From: Gnetum montanum
Taxonomy: Eukaryota > Streptophyta > Gnetopsida > Gnetales > Gnetaceae
Reading direction: 5' to 3'
Assembly (NCBI GenBank): GCA_015680685.1
Contig: MNCI01008967.1
Location: 361,427-425,426 of the forward strand
Length of the DNA stretch: 64,000 nt
Positions 23,112 to 33,800 of the stretch are shown piece after piece (the first letter of the stretch is position 1; every line of letters begins with the position of its first letter). Under the pieces are notes generated by a model. That model saw nothing but the letters and a program-made list of their open reading frames with translations, searched no databases and had not been told where the DNA came from. The translations under genes were made by a program, and so were the position numbers.

Positions 23112-25282
23112 TGTACTATCCGAAATCATCGACGTAAGGCTGGAAGAAAAACAAACACCTAAAGATCTTTGGAGAGATACAGCGGACCCTACCTTCGCAT
23201 GAGGGGAAGCTAGAAAAACAAACGCAGAGTGCCAAGGATGGTCTACACACAGATCAAACAAGGACTTCCCCTAGCATATGCAATGGCAGTGCATCGAGTT
23301 ATCATAAACAAATGTAAACACATGCAAACGTAAACGTGGAAAAGCATAAAAAAGGTGTAAATAGCATAAATAGAAAGCAATGTAAATTGTAAATATGATT
23401 GGAAAAAATATAACTATTTGTATTGATTGAAAATTACAAAGAAGTGCATCGTTCAAAACGTAGTTGTAGAATGATTGCAAGGAAAATGTTTAGCCCCGAT
23501 GTGAAAGGTGTTGTAGACTCTAGGAGAGTGTAGGTTTCTAACTCCAAAGTGTCTGATGTGGGAGATTTGGATGCTCAAAGTTTCTTAGCATGACCAAGTT
23601 TTGTATGGCGGAATTTTCCTAGCATTCTATGCTCTTATGTGTTTAGAATTTCCAACCTTGATTAAATGGAAAAATGGGGTATTTATAGGATTTTTGGGCA
23701 TGGGATTTGGATCTGGAGGAAGATCTATGGATGCAGGGTGAGAGAAATGCAGATTAGGTGATAAGTATTCACGTTTTGACCAGATGCATAGAATTTTACA
23801 ATGTACAGGGTGTAGCATGATCAATATCTCTTATGTTGGCATGTGTAATCCCTAGCGTAAGAGCTTGATATGCTAACAAATGCAAAATGTACAAAGAATG
23901 TTAAAGTACAAGAGTGGATCTGGATGTTTGGCCTCTGGATCTATAGATCTATGATGTTTTTGCTTTGTCAAGATCTCTATTAGGTGTGAATCTAGCTCTG
24001 GCATGTCTGCAATGTGTCCTGGTGTCATCGTCTAGTGTCCAACGTCTAGCATCCCAGTGTTTACGCTATGCATACGCTGGCGTCAGCGTGCCAGCATGAC
24101 CATCAACGTGTCCAATGTTTATGATGCATTTTGAGCCTATTTTTGATCTATGTGATCCATTTTCAGAGTGGATCTACATGCTTGAGGTCAAGAGGATTCT
24201 GCACATCGAATTTGAGCTCATTTGGAGGTGTTTTTAGCATAATTTTGGTTGGTCATGCTATGGTCATGCTACCCAGCGTGACCTCAGCATGACCTTAGCA
24301 TGACCAGTGTTTATGCCCTTTTTTGAGTTGATTTTTGGACACTAATGCCTTTTTTTTGATGCCCAACTACTACCTGCTCTCCAGGGTGGTTTGGATGCTA
24401 AATATGAGCCCAATTTGATGTTGTTTTGGTTGTCTTTCATTTGGTCATGCTATGCAGCATGACCTCAATGTAACTAAGTTAAAATGACATATTTGAAGCC
24501 CAAATCTAGATTTTATGAAGCTTTGAGAGTTAGTACAGTTGTTTCCTATCCCTTGGGGATTGAGTTAATGTTGAAATTAGACTTGAAACTTCTTGATGTA
24601 CCCTATTTTTTGCTTGGTCACATTGTGGTCACACTGTGCAGCGTGACTTTAGCATGACCTTAGTGTGACCAACTAAAAGTGCCATGTTTGAGGCCCTAAT
24701 TTTGATTTTCTAGAGCCTATGAACATGTACAATTTTTCCTAGCTCCCGAGAGTTGAACTTATGTTTAAATTCTGCCTAAAGGTGCTTGAATTAAGCGGTT
24801 CTTGTTTGGTCATGCTGTGGTCACACTGTGCAGCATGACCTCATCATGACTAACTGAAAGTGGCTTGAAACATGTGATTGTGAACTCAAACTTCAAGGTT
24901 CTAAAGGTTGGGAGTTGCAAGGGACATCGGTGAAGCTCATGGAGGGTCCGTGTGCTTGAATCTGGGCTATTTGGACTTGATTTTGGGGCTTCAGAAGTTG
25001 GTCATGTTATACACATGCTAGTCTTACGTTGGGCAGCGTGACCATACCGTGACCAGAGTGTATACAGCAAAAACCATGTGTTTTAAGCCTGAAACCCTAG
25101 ATGCTGGGAGTTGGAGTAGTCATCTATGGGCCCTAGGGGGACTTTTCCTGTTCAATTGTGTGTTGTTTCATGCTGTTTTGGAGGCTCTCAAGTTTGGTTA
25201 GGCTATACTCAGGTTGGTCAACAGCATGACTTAGCCTGAATCCTGTCTAAAAGTGCTAGGCCAAAATTTTTTGGTGTTTTCA
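23112..25282 (-). repeat. 3' LTR of element B
   Basis: Aligns along its whole length with 39254-41433. The outer end is TGTACTATCC (plus); the inner end on the element strand is TGAAAACACC directly after the PPT. A TATA-like TATAAATA is at 23680-23687 (minus). The U3 part is full of GCATGACC/GCGTGACC words and has no gene. Confidence 0.9.
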
Positions 25283-25350
25283 TTGGCCCCTCTTTGTTGA
25301 TACCTAGAGGAATCCACCTGAGAGGCATCGACAAAGAAGTATAAAACACC
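25273..25350. repeat. Foldback spanning the PPT and U3 start of B
   Basis: GGTGTTTTCATTGGCCCCTC..TTGATACCT (25273-25305) is matched in reverse complement by AGGCATCGACAAAGAAGTAT..ACACC (25323-25350), a long imperfect stem with a loop of about 17 nt. The stem contains the PPT and the first 10 bases of the LTR. C has the same structure at 46317-46394. Confidence 0.75.
25283..25301 (-). promoter_or_regulatory. Polypurine tract of element B
   Basis: On the element strand CAACAAAGAGGGGCCAA directly precedes TGAAAAC, the start of the 3' LTR. C has GACAAAGAGGGGCCAA in the same place. This purine run would prime plus-strand DNA synthesis. Confidence 0.8.
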
Positions 25351-26395
25351 ATGAGCAACTTGGCATCAAGCACTATCTGTTGGGCACCTAGCTAGATGTC
25401 ATCACACTGTGTTTAAAAGTACATTGGATCAGGAAATGAAGTTTCAAGATGAATGGGAAGTAGGTTGTAACTATGGGATTAGGGATTGATCAAGAGATTT
25501 TTTTGTTTAACTATGGGAGAGGAATGCTCTTGTGAACAAGTCATGTTGGTCCTTGTCGACAACCAGTATCTAGTAGACTTGGGACCAAGGCATGGGAGGT
25601 GTGTCCTTTGGAGGAATGAGACTCTTGCATCATGTTTAAGAGAACTTTTTCTCAACAGCCAAAGCCACGCAATGAGGTGGTGCAACATGATCGCTTGAGG
25701 CATGAGTATTTTCTTTCAAGACACGTTCCTTCCCGCCTAGGGCTTGTATGGGAAGAGCCAATGGCCTTATGATGTATTTTTCTCTTTGAGTTTTTTTTTC
25801 TTCTTTTTTGTTTTCTTTTTCTTTTTCTTTTTTGTTTTCTGTTTTTGTTTCGTTTTTCTTTATGGTCTTTTTTTAAAGAGCCTAATTTTTGTGCTTTGCT
25901 CGTGTTTGAGCGCTTGCATTTTGTGTTGTGTACCATGTATTGTGTTTTTGCATTGCAACTGCTTAGAGAATCATAGTGTGCAATAGTGTATCGAGAGTCT
26001 TGGGATGAATATGGCAATAGGGAGATGTAATTGAGTAGGACAAGGAGAACATGATGGAGAGTAGGGGATGCATCGGGAACTAGGAATGTACTTATGAGTG
26101 GATTGATTAACCCGATTGCATGTGTTGGGAGCAATGTGGTACCTTTGTCACTATGATGAAGTGCATCCATGCACGAACACCTCAGAGTGTCATCCTACAA
26201 ACAAAACTCCAAGAGGACAAGACAACCACAAGTGATGTTAGCTTAAACACTTCAAACCTGAATGCAGTTGGCCGAATGGAGCCACTGTGTGGAGCCTCAT
26301 GCAAGCAAAATGTTGAATAGTATCAATTTCGTGTAGTAGCTTTTGATGAGCATAGGTGGTTGAATGCAATAGTGGATCCATAGGCCTGTGATTAT
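25351..26395. other. 3' untranslated region of element B
   Basis: Between the foldback and the mini-hairpin array. Holds a long homopurine/homopyrimidine tract (about 25786-25860; C/T on plus, A/G on the element strand). The overlapping open frames on both strands are low-complexity translations of this tract and do not match anything. Confidence 0.6.
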
Positions 26396-26399
26396 GTTT

Positions 26400-26745
26400 C
26401 TAGTTTATAGTCTTAGTGGACTGTCATGGATTAGTTTTACATCATAACCTGTTGGACATTGCCAGTTTAGCATCATAGCAGATGGTTTGGTGCTAGTTTA
26501 TAGTCATGGAGGACTATGAAGAGGCAAGCTAGTTTATAGTCTTAGTGGACTCTAGTAGATAAGTGTGGTAGTTTAGTGTCATGTCAGACAGAACTGTGTG
26601 ATGTTAGTTTATCGTCATAACGTCAGGACATATCTGTGGTATCAGTTTTCCGTCATGATGCCAAGACGTTCTATGGTGCTAGTTTTAAGTCATAGCTCTA
26701 GGAATGTTCTATGGTATTATTTTTAGGTCATGATGCCAGGACCAG
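26400..26745. repeat. Mini-hairpin array after integrase of B
   Basis: About ten units start TAGTTTA and continue with a 4-bp or longer stem and usually a 6-nt loop: AGTC-TTAGTG-GACT (26409-26422), CATC-ATAGCA-GATG (26471-26484), ATAGTC-ATGGAG-GACTAT (26500-26517), AGTC/GACT (26538-26551), TGTC-ATGTCA-GACA (26577-26590). The arms vary together. Later units have 10-nt loops (CGTC/GACG, GGTC/GACC). Confidence 0.8.
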
Positions 26746-26789
26746 AATGTACCTTAAGCTCATCAGACATAGAATGGTTTCAGGTACAT

Positions 26790-27660
26790 GTGATTTGTAG
26801 GGTTGGCGAACTCATTTCCATCCATGTCAGTGAGTTTGAATGCCCCATTGTTGTATGCCTTAGTGACCAAGTAAGGCCCTTCCCAGTTCACTGAGAATTT
26901 GTCCAAGTGTTCATGGACCATCTTGAGGATAAGGTCACCTTCTTTGATTGGACGCTTGTATACTTTGTGTTGATGTCATCATCGTTGTTGCTTTTGGTAC
27001 CACTTGATTTGATCCAGTGTCTGTGTACGTTCCTCCTCCACCGAGTCAAGGTCAACAATGTGGAATTCATCATTTTGACCTTCATCAAGGAGTCCAAAGA
27101 GAGTAATCTACAACGAGGGTACCTACAATTCCAAAGGTAGAACAACTTCTAATCCATAAAAAATACTCTAGGGTGTTTTACCTATGGACGTTCGATGCGT
27201 CATTCGATATGTCCATAGTGCGTAAACTAGCCGTTCATGCCATCTTCTTTTGCTCTGATGAAGCATTTTCTTAAGCACCATGATGATAGTTTTATTCTTG
27301 GACTCTGCTTGACCATTTCTTTGTAGGTAATATGATGATGAGAACAAGTGTTTGATTCCTAGGCTTTTACAGAAGTTTTCGGTTTCGGCACTGTTGAACT
27401 GTGGCCCGTTATTGGTGATTATGGTCATTGGGATGCCGAAACGAGTTATAATATTTTTGATTATGAAATTACATACTTGTCTGGATGTGGTCTTTCTAAG
27501 GAGGATAGATTCTACCCATTTTTTGAAGTATTCAATTGTGGTGATGATGAAGCTATGTCCTATTGAAGATGGGAGTGTTATCGGTCCAATGATGTCTAAC
27601 CCCCATTTCTGGAAAGGCCATGTGATTTGTGTTGTATGCAACTCATTAGCTGGCACATGT
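26790..27660 (-). pseudogene. Integrase of element B
   Basis: Tat-type integrase core and C-terminus. 27168-27656 reads ITWPFQKWGLDIIGPI, EYFKKWVES, ITRFGIPMTIITNNGPQFNS (TNNGPQF: the second catalytic Asp is Asn here), then YLQRNGQAESKNKTI with the catalytic Glu and WHERLVYALWTYRM. The C-terminal piece continues through stops to KVYKRPIKEGDLILK, VNWEGPYLVTKAY and MDGNEF. C has the same N at the second site (TNNGPQF), so this may predate both copies or be recurrent deamination. Upstream stops make it inactive. Confidence 0.85.
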
Positions 27661-27679
27661 ATTAAATTACCATGCTTCT

Positions 27680-28202
27680 AACATATGTTGCACATTTTAA
27701 CCTTGGAGAAACAATCGTACTCCATGTGTGGCAAATAATAACCTAAATGTCTAATTTTTGTTGCCATTTCCTTGGGCGCTATATGTCCTCGGCAAATTCC
27801 TTCATGAACTTGCTCCACAATTGTGTGACCATCGATGCTACTAACACATACTAACAAAATTCCTTCATAGGATCTATGACATAATGTGTCTCCTATTAAA
27901 GCATACTGTCGAGAACGTTTTCGCACCGCGTCCTTTTGGGCATTTGTTAGATGTTGTGGCGGTTCACCACATAGAAGATACTCTTTTATGTCATCATACC
28001 ATTCTACTGCATGTGTGGTACTAATGGATGCTATAGGTGTGTCATCGGGAGTCTTGGTTATGGGTTTGGCACAATTCATTATGGAACTAGGCAACGCATA
28101 AAACATGTCAGGTGTCATGTTTAAGGCTAGTGTTGCAAGTGCATCTGCGATGATATTTTTGTTTCTAGGGACATGTTGCACATCTATTTTTGTTAACTGT
28201 TT
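27680..28202 (-). pseudogene. Second RNase H end and zinc-binding region of B
   Basis: Reads KQLTKIDVQHVPRNKNIIAD with ADALATLALN (end of the archaeal-type RNase H), the linker EWYDDIKEYLLCGEPPQHL, GDTLCHRSYEGILL, then HEGICRGHIAPKEMATKIRH and KMCNIC (zinc-binding residues). The frame is open from the N gap to 27678. It is the best preserved part of pol in B. Confidence 0.8.
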
Positions 28203-28471
28203 NNNNNNNNNNNNNNNNNNNNNNNNNNNNNNNNNNNNNNNNNNNNNNNNNNNNNNNNNNNNNNNNNNNNNNNNNNNNNNNNNNNNNNNNNNNNNNNNNN
28301 NNNNNNNNNNNNNNNNNNNNNNNNNNNNNNNNNNNNNNNNNNNNNNNNNNNNNNNNNNNNNNNNNNNNNNNNNNNNNNNNNNNNNNNNNNNNNNNNNNNN
28401 NNNNNNNNNNNNNNNNNNNNNNNNNNNNNNNNNNNNNNNNNNNNNNNNNNNNNNNNNNNNNNNNNNNNNNN
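28203..28471. other. Assembly gap of 269 N
   Basis: Unknown bases. By comparison with A and C the gap hides most of the second RNase H of B. Any open frame crossing it is meaningless. Confidence 0.95.
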
Positions 28472-29080
28472 CATTTGATTGACTATTTCTTGACCCTTTG
28501 TGGAAGATTGAGCTATGTAGCATAGGTCAAACTCCATAATCATTGCCTTCCATCTAGCTATCCTTCTTGATTCATAAATGTTATTAGTGATAGCTCTGAG
28601 CACATTGTCTTTACAAATAATGTTGACTTGGTTACAGAAGAGATAATGTCACCACTTCTTCAAAGAAAAGATAAGGGCTAGAAATGACCTCTCCACATCA
28701 TTGTATCTCAGTTTGTGGGCCACTAAGGCATAGCTTAGGTAGTAGATAGGGATTTCGGTTCCATCTTCTCATTTCTGACAAAGCATAGATGCAATAGATG
28801 AATTTGATGTCACAAGGTAAATGTAGAAGGGCTTGTTGTTCTGTAGGGGATAAATTGTCGGTAGTTGAGCTAATGCCATTTTGACATTCTCAAAGGATTC
28901 TTGGCACTATTGAGTCCATTGAAAATGGACATTTTTAAGCAATAAATGTTGCATGGGCTTCAAATTGTTCTTCAATTTTTTAATGAAGCACCTAATAAAT
29001 TGTAATCTACCTTGTAGACCACGTAGTTCGATAAGGTTGCTAGGTGGCTTCAAATTTGTTATTGCCTTAACCTTATTAGG
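28472..29080 (-). pseudogene. RNase H of element B
   Basis: Retroviral-type RNase H. Readable blocks, right to left: IPIYYLSYALVAHKL, the RHYLFCNQVNIICKDNV region and LRAITNNIYESRRIARWKAM, EFDLCYIAQSSTKGQEIVNQ. Stops interrupt the first half. It follows RT directly. Confidence 0.7.
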
Positions 29081-30131
29081 ATCTACTCATATCCCTATTT
29101 TAGATACTATGAATCCAAGCATTTTTCCTATTTTCACTCCAAAAACACATTTATTTGGGTTAAGTCTAAGCTCATACTTGAGACAACATTTAAGTACCAA
29201 GTCTAAACCGTTGACATGTTGCTCAATTGTTTTTGACTTGACCGTGCTATTGTCTACATAATCATTGAGCGAATTAAGCATATAATCACTAAAGATGTAA
29301 GTCATTGCTTGCTAATAAGTAGCACTAGCATTTTTTAGATCGAATGGCATCATTGTATAATAGAATGTGCCCCATGGTGTCATGAAGGTTTTCCTGAGTT
29401 GATGTTCTGGGTTGATCCTAATCCAGTTGTATCTTGAAAATCCATCCATAAAGGACAACAATGTATGCTCCATAGTTGAATCAACAAGTTGATCAATACC
29501 AGGTAGGGGGAAGTCATCTTTTATGGTTGCTATGTTGAGGTCATAGAATTTAATGCATAGGCGAATGCTCCCATTCGCCTTTGGGACTACAACCATGTTG
29601 GACACCCAATCGGCGTAGTCAACAGCTCAAATGCAACTAGCTTGGTAAAGCTTCATAATTTCATTACAAAATACCAACGCTACCTTAGGTCTAACCTTTC
29701 GTGCTTTTTGTTTCACTAGTATGAGTTTTGGATCAAGGATGATGTTATGCTGGACTATTCAAGGGTCTAGTCTTGGCATATCAGTATAGGACCAAGAGAA
29801 TGCTTTCATATTGTCTTTCAGCACTTGAGCTATGTCACTAGCCAGTTGTGGATTTAATAGAGTACTCAGTTTTAATATTTTAACTTCACCATCAGACATA
29901 GTGATGGGGACTTTGGCGAGGGGATCTTCGGTGATGTTATTGACCTCTAAGTCTAGATTTTTTGTCATTCCCTTAAAGCAATCAAGTGTCTCTTGTGTTG
30001 ATGCCACGAAATTATCATAAGTTGATGAGTCTAGATCAATGGACTATAGATTAATCTCTCTTTTAATGGTTCCATGTGGTCAATTGATAGACAACATTGT
30101 TAGGAGGTTCTTGTTATCCATGTATTTTCCC
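29080..30131 (-). pseudogene. Reverse transcriptase of element B
   Basis: Open pieces 29759-30007, 29312-29605 and 29087-29305 in order give the connector (LLNPQLASDIAQVLKDNMKA, FSWSYTDMPRLDP), then MSNMVVVPKANGSIRLCIKF, DDFPLPGIDQLVDSTMEHTL, LLSFMDGFSRYNWIRI with the first catalytic Asp, MMPFDLKNASATY, and LNDYVDNSTVKSK, where the YVDD motif reads YVDN. The lost second Asp would inactivate the enzyme. The exon starts after a CAG acceptor-like site at 30132-30134. Confidence 0.85.
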
Positions 30132-30134
30132 CTG
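30132..30134 (-). promoter_or_regulatory. Candidate sense-strand splice acceptor before RT (B)
   Basis: Element strand CCCTGTTTAATTGGCAG|G has a fair pyrimidine tract and CAG|G, at the place of TAG|G in A and C. The matching donor side is deleted in B together with protease. Confidence 0.4.
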
Positions 30135-30254
30135 CCAATTAAACAGGGAGCCATGTGAGCAAGGGTGAGTTGCTATTTCTCAAAAAATTAATTTCCACAT
30201 CTTAATGTAACTAACGTGTGCGATGAGTAGTTTATCATCATACACGAACGCTTG

Positions 30255-30310
30255 GCAGTTTTAAGCCTTACCAGGCTAGGTATTGCAGTTTAAGGCCATA
30301 CCAAGTCATC
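30255..30310. repeat. Mini-hairpin pair, B left
   Basis: AGCC-TTACCA-GGCT (30264-30277) and GGCC-ATACCA-AGTC (30294-30307), each after CAGTTTTA or CAGTTTAA. The first is another compensated stem. Confidence 0.65.
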
Positions 30311-30319
30311 TGTCAGTCA

Positions 30320-30880
30320 TGTTCCAAGTATATACAAGGATTATGATTTTTTGTGATTTTTGGATTCCTTTTCTTTTTGGATTTTTTTGGATTTTTTCTT
30401 GTTTTTAAATTTTTTGTTGTTTATTTTTTGTTTTTTTTTCTTCTTTTTATTTTTAACGTTTTCACATGTTAAGTTTGGGCGTTGCACAAAAGAGCCTCAA
30501 CGTAAAAAAGAATAAATGAAACAAAATAATATAAAATAAATAAATAAAATGCACCATGTAACAATAAATGAAGTAAAAATAAAATAAACAAAATAAAAAA
30601 AAGAAAGGGGGGGGTTTAAAAGGGGTCAAACAGGGTTAAGGTGGAAGTCATTTTCAGAATTTTCAACATTTGACAGGCGATGAATAGTGTGAGCACAGAG
30701 AAGTGGACAACATGACCACCAGGGTGCAGCGTCAACATGACTACCAGGCAACATCTAGGGTAGCATCAACATGACTACCAACAGCATCTAGGGTAGTGTC
30801 AGCGTGACTACTGACAAGGTTCAAGGCAGCATGACCACTGTAGGATGAAGGGAAAAGGTAGGAAGGAGAGAGGAAAAGGA
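30320..30880. other. AT-rich stretch and short repeats upstream of passenger gene B
   Basis: 30330-30620 is low-complexity T-rich, then A-rich, sequence. 30700-30840 holds about three imperfect 45-bp repeats built on CAACATGACTACC and ATCTAGGGTAG(C/T). No gene. It occupies the position of a promoter for the passenger gene, but I see no clear TATA box. Confidence 0.6.
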
Positions 30881-30892
30881 AAGAAGGAGGTG

Positions 30893-33800
30893 ATGCTGGC
30901 ATTCATGGAGGAGAGCGAGGAGATGATCCAATGCCTTCCTCAGCCCAAGATTTCTTTGTGGGTTGGAACCCTACGTAGGTTTATTACTTTCCTCATTCTT
31001 TCCTATTTTTTTGTGGTGTGACATCAATGAGTGGTAGCGTGAGCTATGAGAGCCATGGATTTTCTAGTGTTTGTGGATGATTTTTGGTTGTGTTGAAAGT
31101 GATTGTGTTTCCTCCCTACATTCCAAGGTTTTTTTCTTCCATTTTAATTCGTAATTGTAGTGAGTTCCCCTAAGATTGCAGCGTGATTTGCCCTCAGTGT
31201 GAGTGGCCCTAAAACAATCATGTTTTGGTGCATTTTTGTTGCAGTTTTGATGTGTTTTTGGTACATTTTTGGTTATGTTTTGAGGGTCTATTATTTCAAT
31301 TTTGGATTTGGGGATGCTATTTTTATCCCTATTGCTATTTTTTTTGAGCTAGCATGAGCAACATAGGGTATGCCCACAGGTAGTGTGAGTTGCGAGGTTT
31401 GCCACATTTTGGGTATTTTTGGCTACATTTTGGTTGGAAGAACTAAGTTTTTGAATTTCTATTTATTGTAACATAAATTGCAAGGCCACATCTCTAGCGT
31501 TAGTTGCAGGGCTGTTTGAAATATAGCATGTTCCAAGGCCTTTTAGACCACGGTGTAATTTACTGGTCTCCAAACTAGGACGTGAGTGATTGGTTCCTAC
31601 TACAGCATGAGCTCATGCATTACTAATTTGTAGTGTGATTATTCTTTAATTTTTTCCCTCTTTTTCATTAAGAATTACTATATTTAATTTTCAGTGTAAG
31701 TGAATTGATTATGGTGTGTGGAATTGGACAAGGCAGTGTGAGTAACTGTCCTTGCTATAGCGTGAATGCTCGTGAGCCTTACTTAGCATGAGTAATGCCT
31801 TTTTCTTAGCAGTGTGAGGGGTTTTCTTTGGCATGTTGAACTACTGTTGGTAGCGTTAGTGACCACCTTGCAGTGTGAATCAATGTTGGTAGGGTGATCA
31901 ACTACCCTAGTGTTGCATCATGAGCCAACCCTGAAGTTCGTACTACAAGAAAATTACAGCATGAGGTAGCCACCTTGCAGCATTAGCTGCTACCTTGGCA
32001 ACATAAGGCATTCTATTTGCTGCATGAGACAATGTTTTGGTCTCACAGTTGCTTTAGTAGCAAGAGTTCACTATTCACCATGGTGTGACGCGAGCAACCT
32101 CATGTGCAATGTGAGTTCTTCCCTCATATAGCGCGAGTGACTACCAAGTACAGCATAAATTGTTGTCTTCAGTTGCAGTTGCAACATTAGCATTTTCTAC
32201 TGCAGTGTGAGTAACCCTCATTGTCGCATGAGTTGTCCATCCTGGCAGCGTGAGTTACCTTTATCGTGAGCTACTACCATCTCCAGTTGTAACGCAATTG
32301 ATTTACCATGTGTAGTGTGAGTTTCTTTTATATGCAGTGTGAGCTACAAGATTTAAAATAGCGTAAACTATGTGATACTTTTCACTTGCGGATGTGATGA
32401 TTTTTGATAGATTAAACCATTATCGTGATTCTTGCAAATGTTGTCCTTTTAAGATTGGTGTTACCTAGTGGATTCCAATGTTCCCCATTGAGCGTTAGAT
32501 GCACTAAACAAATACTAGAGTTCTTATCCCAAGGGGTAATCTTGCGTGTGCATTGAATATTATTTATTCATTAGGTTTATTTACTTATTTGTTTATTTTT
32601 ATTTGTTTATTTTATATGTTTTATACGTTTTAAGTGACTTACTTAAGGTTCTGGCTACGTGTAGGGGACTTAAGTCTTTTCTTTTGCTGGTGGAACTCAT
32701 GGGTGTGTTATCATGGTTTGGCCCCTTGGAGCCCAATGCACCTTGTCATGACATGAAGATCAAATCACAAGGGTTATGGTTTCACCTGGGCTCTAGTAAA
32801 TTTCTATCATTTATCCTGCAAGGTTTTAGTGTGGTCATCTGGTCTCATTTAAGTGAACAATTGGCCCGTAGTGTTTTTGAGACCATACTGCCTGGCTCAT
32901 CCCATGACATATTGGCCTTCATTGTTGATGTGGACGAGGGATTATTTAAAGTTGATGGAATCCCTACCAAAGGTCCTTGATCTACCCACCCTCTGACTCA
33001 TGTTTCAGAGTTACCACTTTGTAGCCACTACAACATCAGTAACACCCTTTTGCTAGCTTTCCATGTACATACATTATTCCAGAATCCACCTGGAATAGTG
33101 TATAGGGTAGAAAGGTAAGCGCTTTTTTTATTTATCTTTATTTTTTTTGTTTCGATGTTATACCATTTTTTATGTTTGATTATCTTTTTCTTGGCAAGCT
33201 CAATTTTGATGAGCACGGAATGCGCAGGAATGATGATGGACTTGACTTAACATGTACAGCCTTGGAGGATTTCATGGTGGGCCCCACTCTTCATGGTGCC
33301 ATGTTGGCTCAAACCAAGGATGCTATTGTCCATTATCATAAGTAGTTTTCTAGGGCCTTTGAACATTGTGAAGCTCGTGGGTGGCTACATGAAGATTGGT
33401 CTCGCCATGGACCCACTTTCCCTCAAGTGGTTGATTCAGTGCCAAGGATGCTTGATCCATTTACTAATGGTAAGTGATTGTGTTCTAAACTTTGTTTTTA
33501 TCTTTGCTATCCCATTGTTTATCATGATGTTGATCTATTGTGTAACATGTTTTTATAGTGGATATTACTCTTGGTGGGGGTTACCATCATGTCTGGGCAT
33601 ACTGAGGGTACCCTTTTCATGAAGTACAAGGAGATGGAAGATTTGCAATAGTGGTTGCATAGAAATGCACCTCAACACGTCATTACTTGCCTTATCGATG
33701 CTAGCCTTATGGATCTGTTCAGTGCCTTAACTCCTATCATTCCCGAAACTAAAATGGTTATCATCGTTGACTCTTTCAACGATGACATTACTTATTTTAG

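Noticed and set aside
25744-25986. ORF with a Phe-rich run, resembling a membrane protein
   Set aside because: Translation of a polypyrimidine tract in the 3' UTR of B; the opposite strand is equally open and Lys-rich.
28105-28603. ORFs crossing the N block
   Set aside because: The open frame is created by unknown bases; only the flanking RNase H parts are real.
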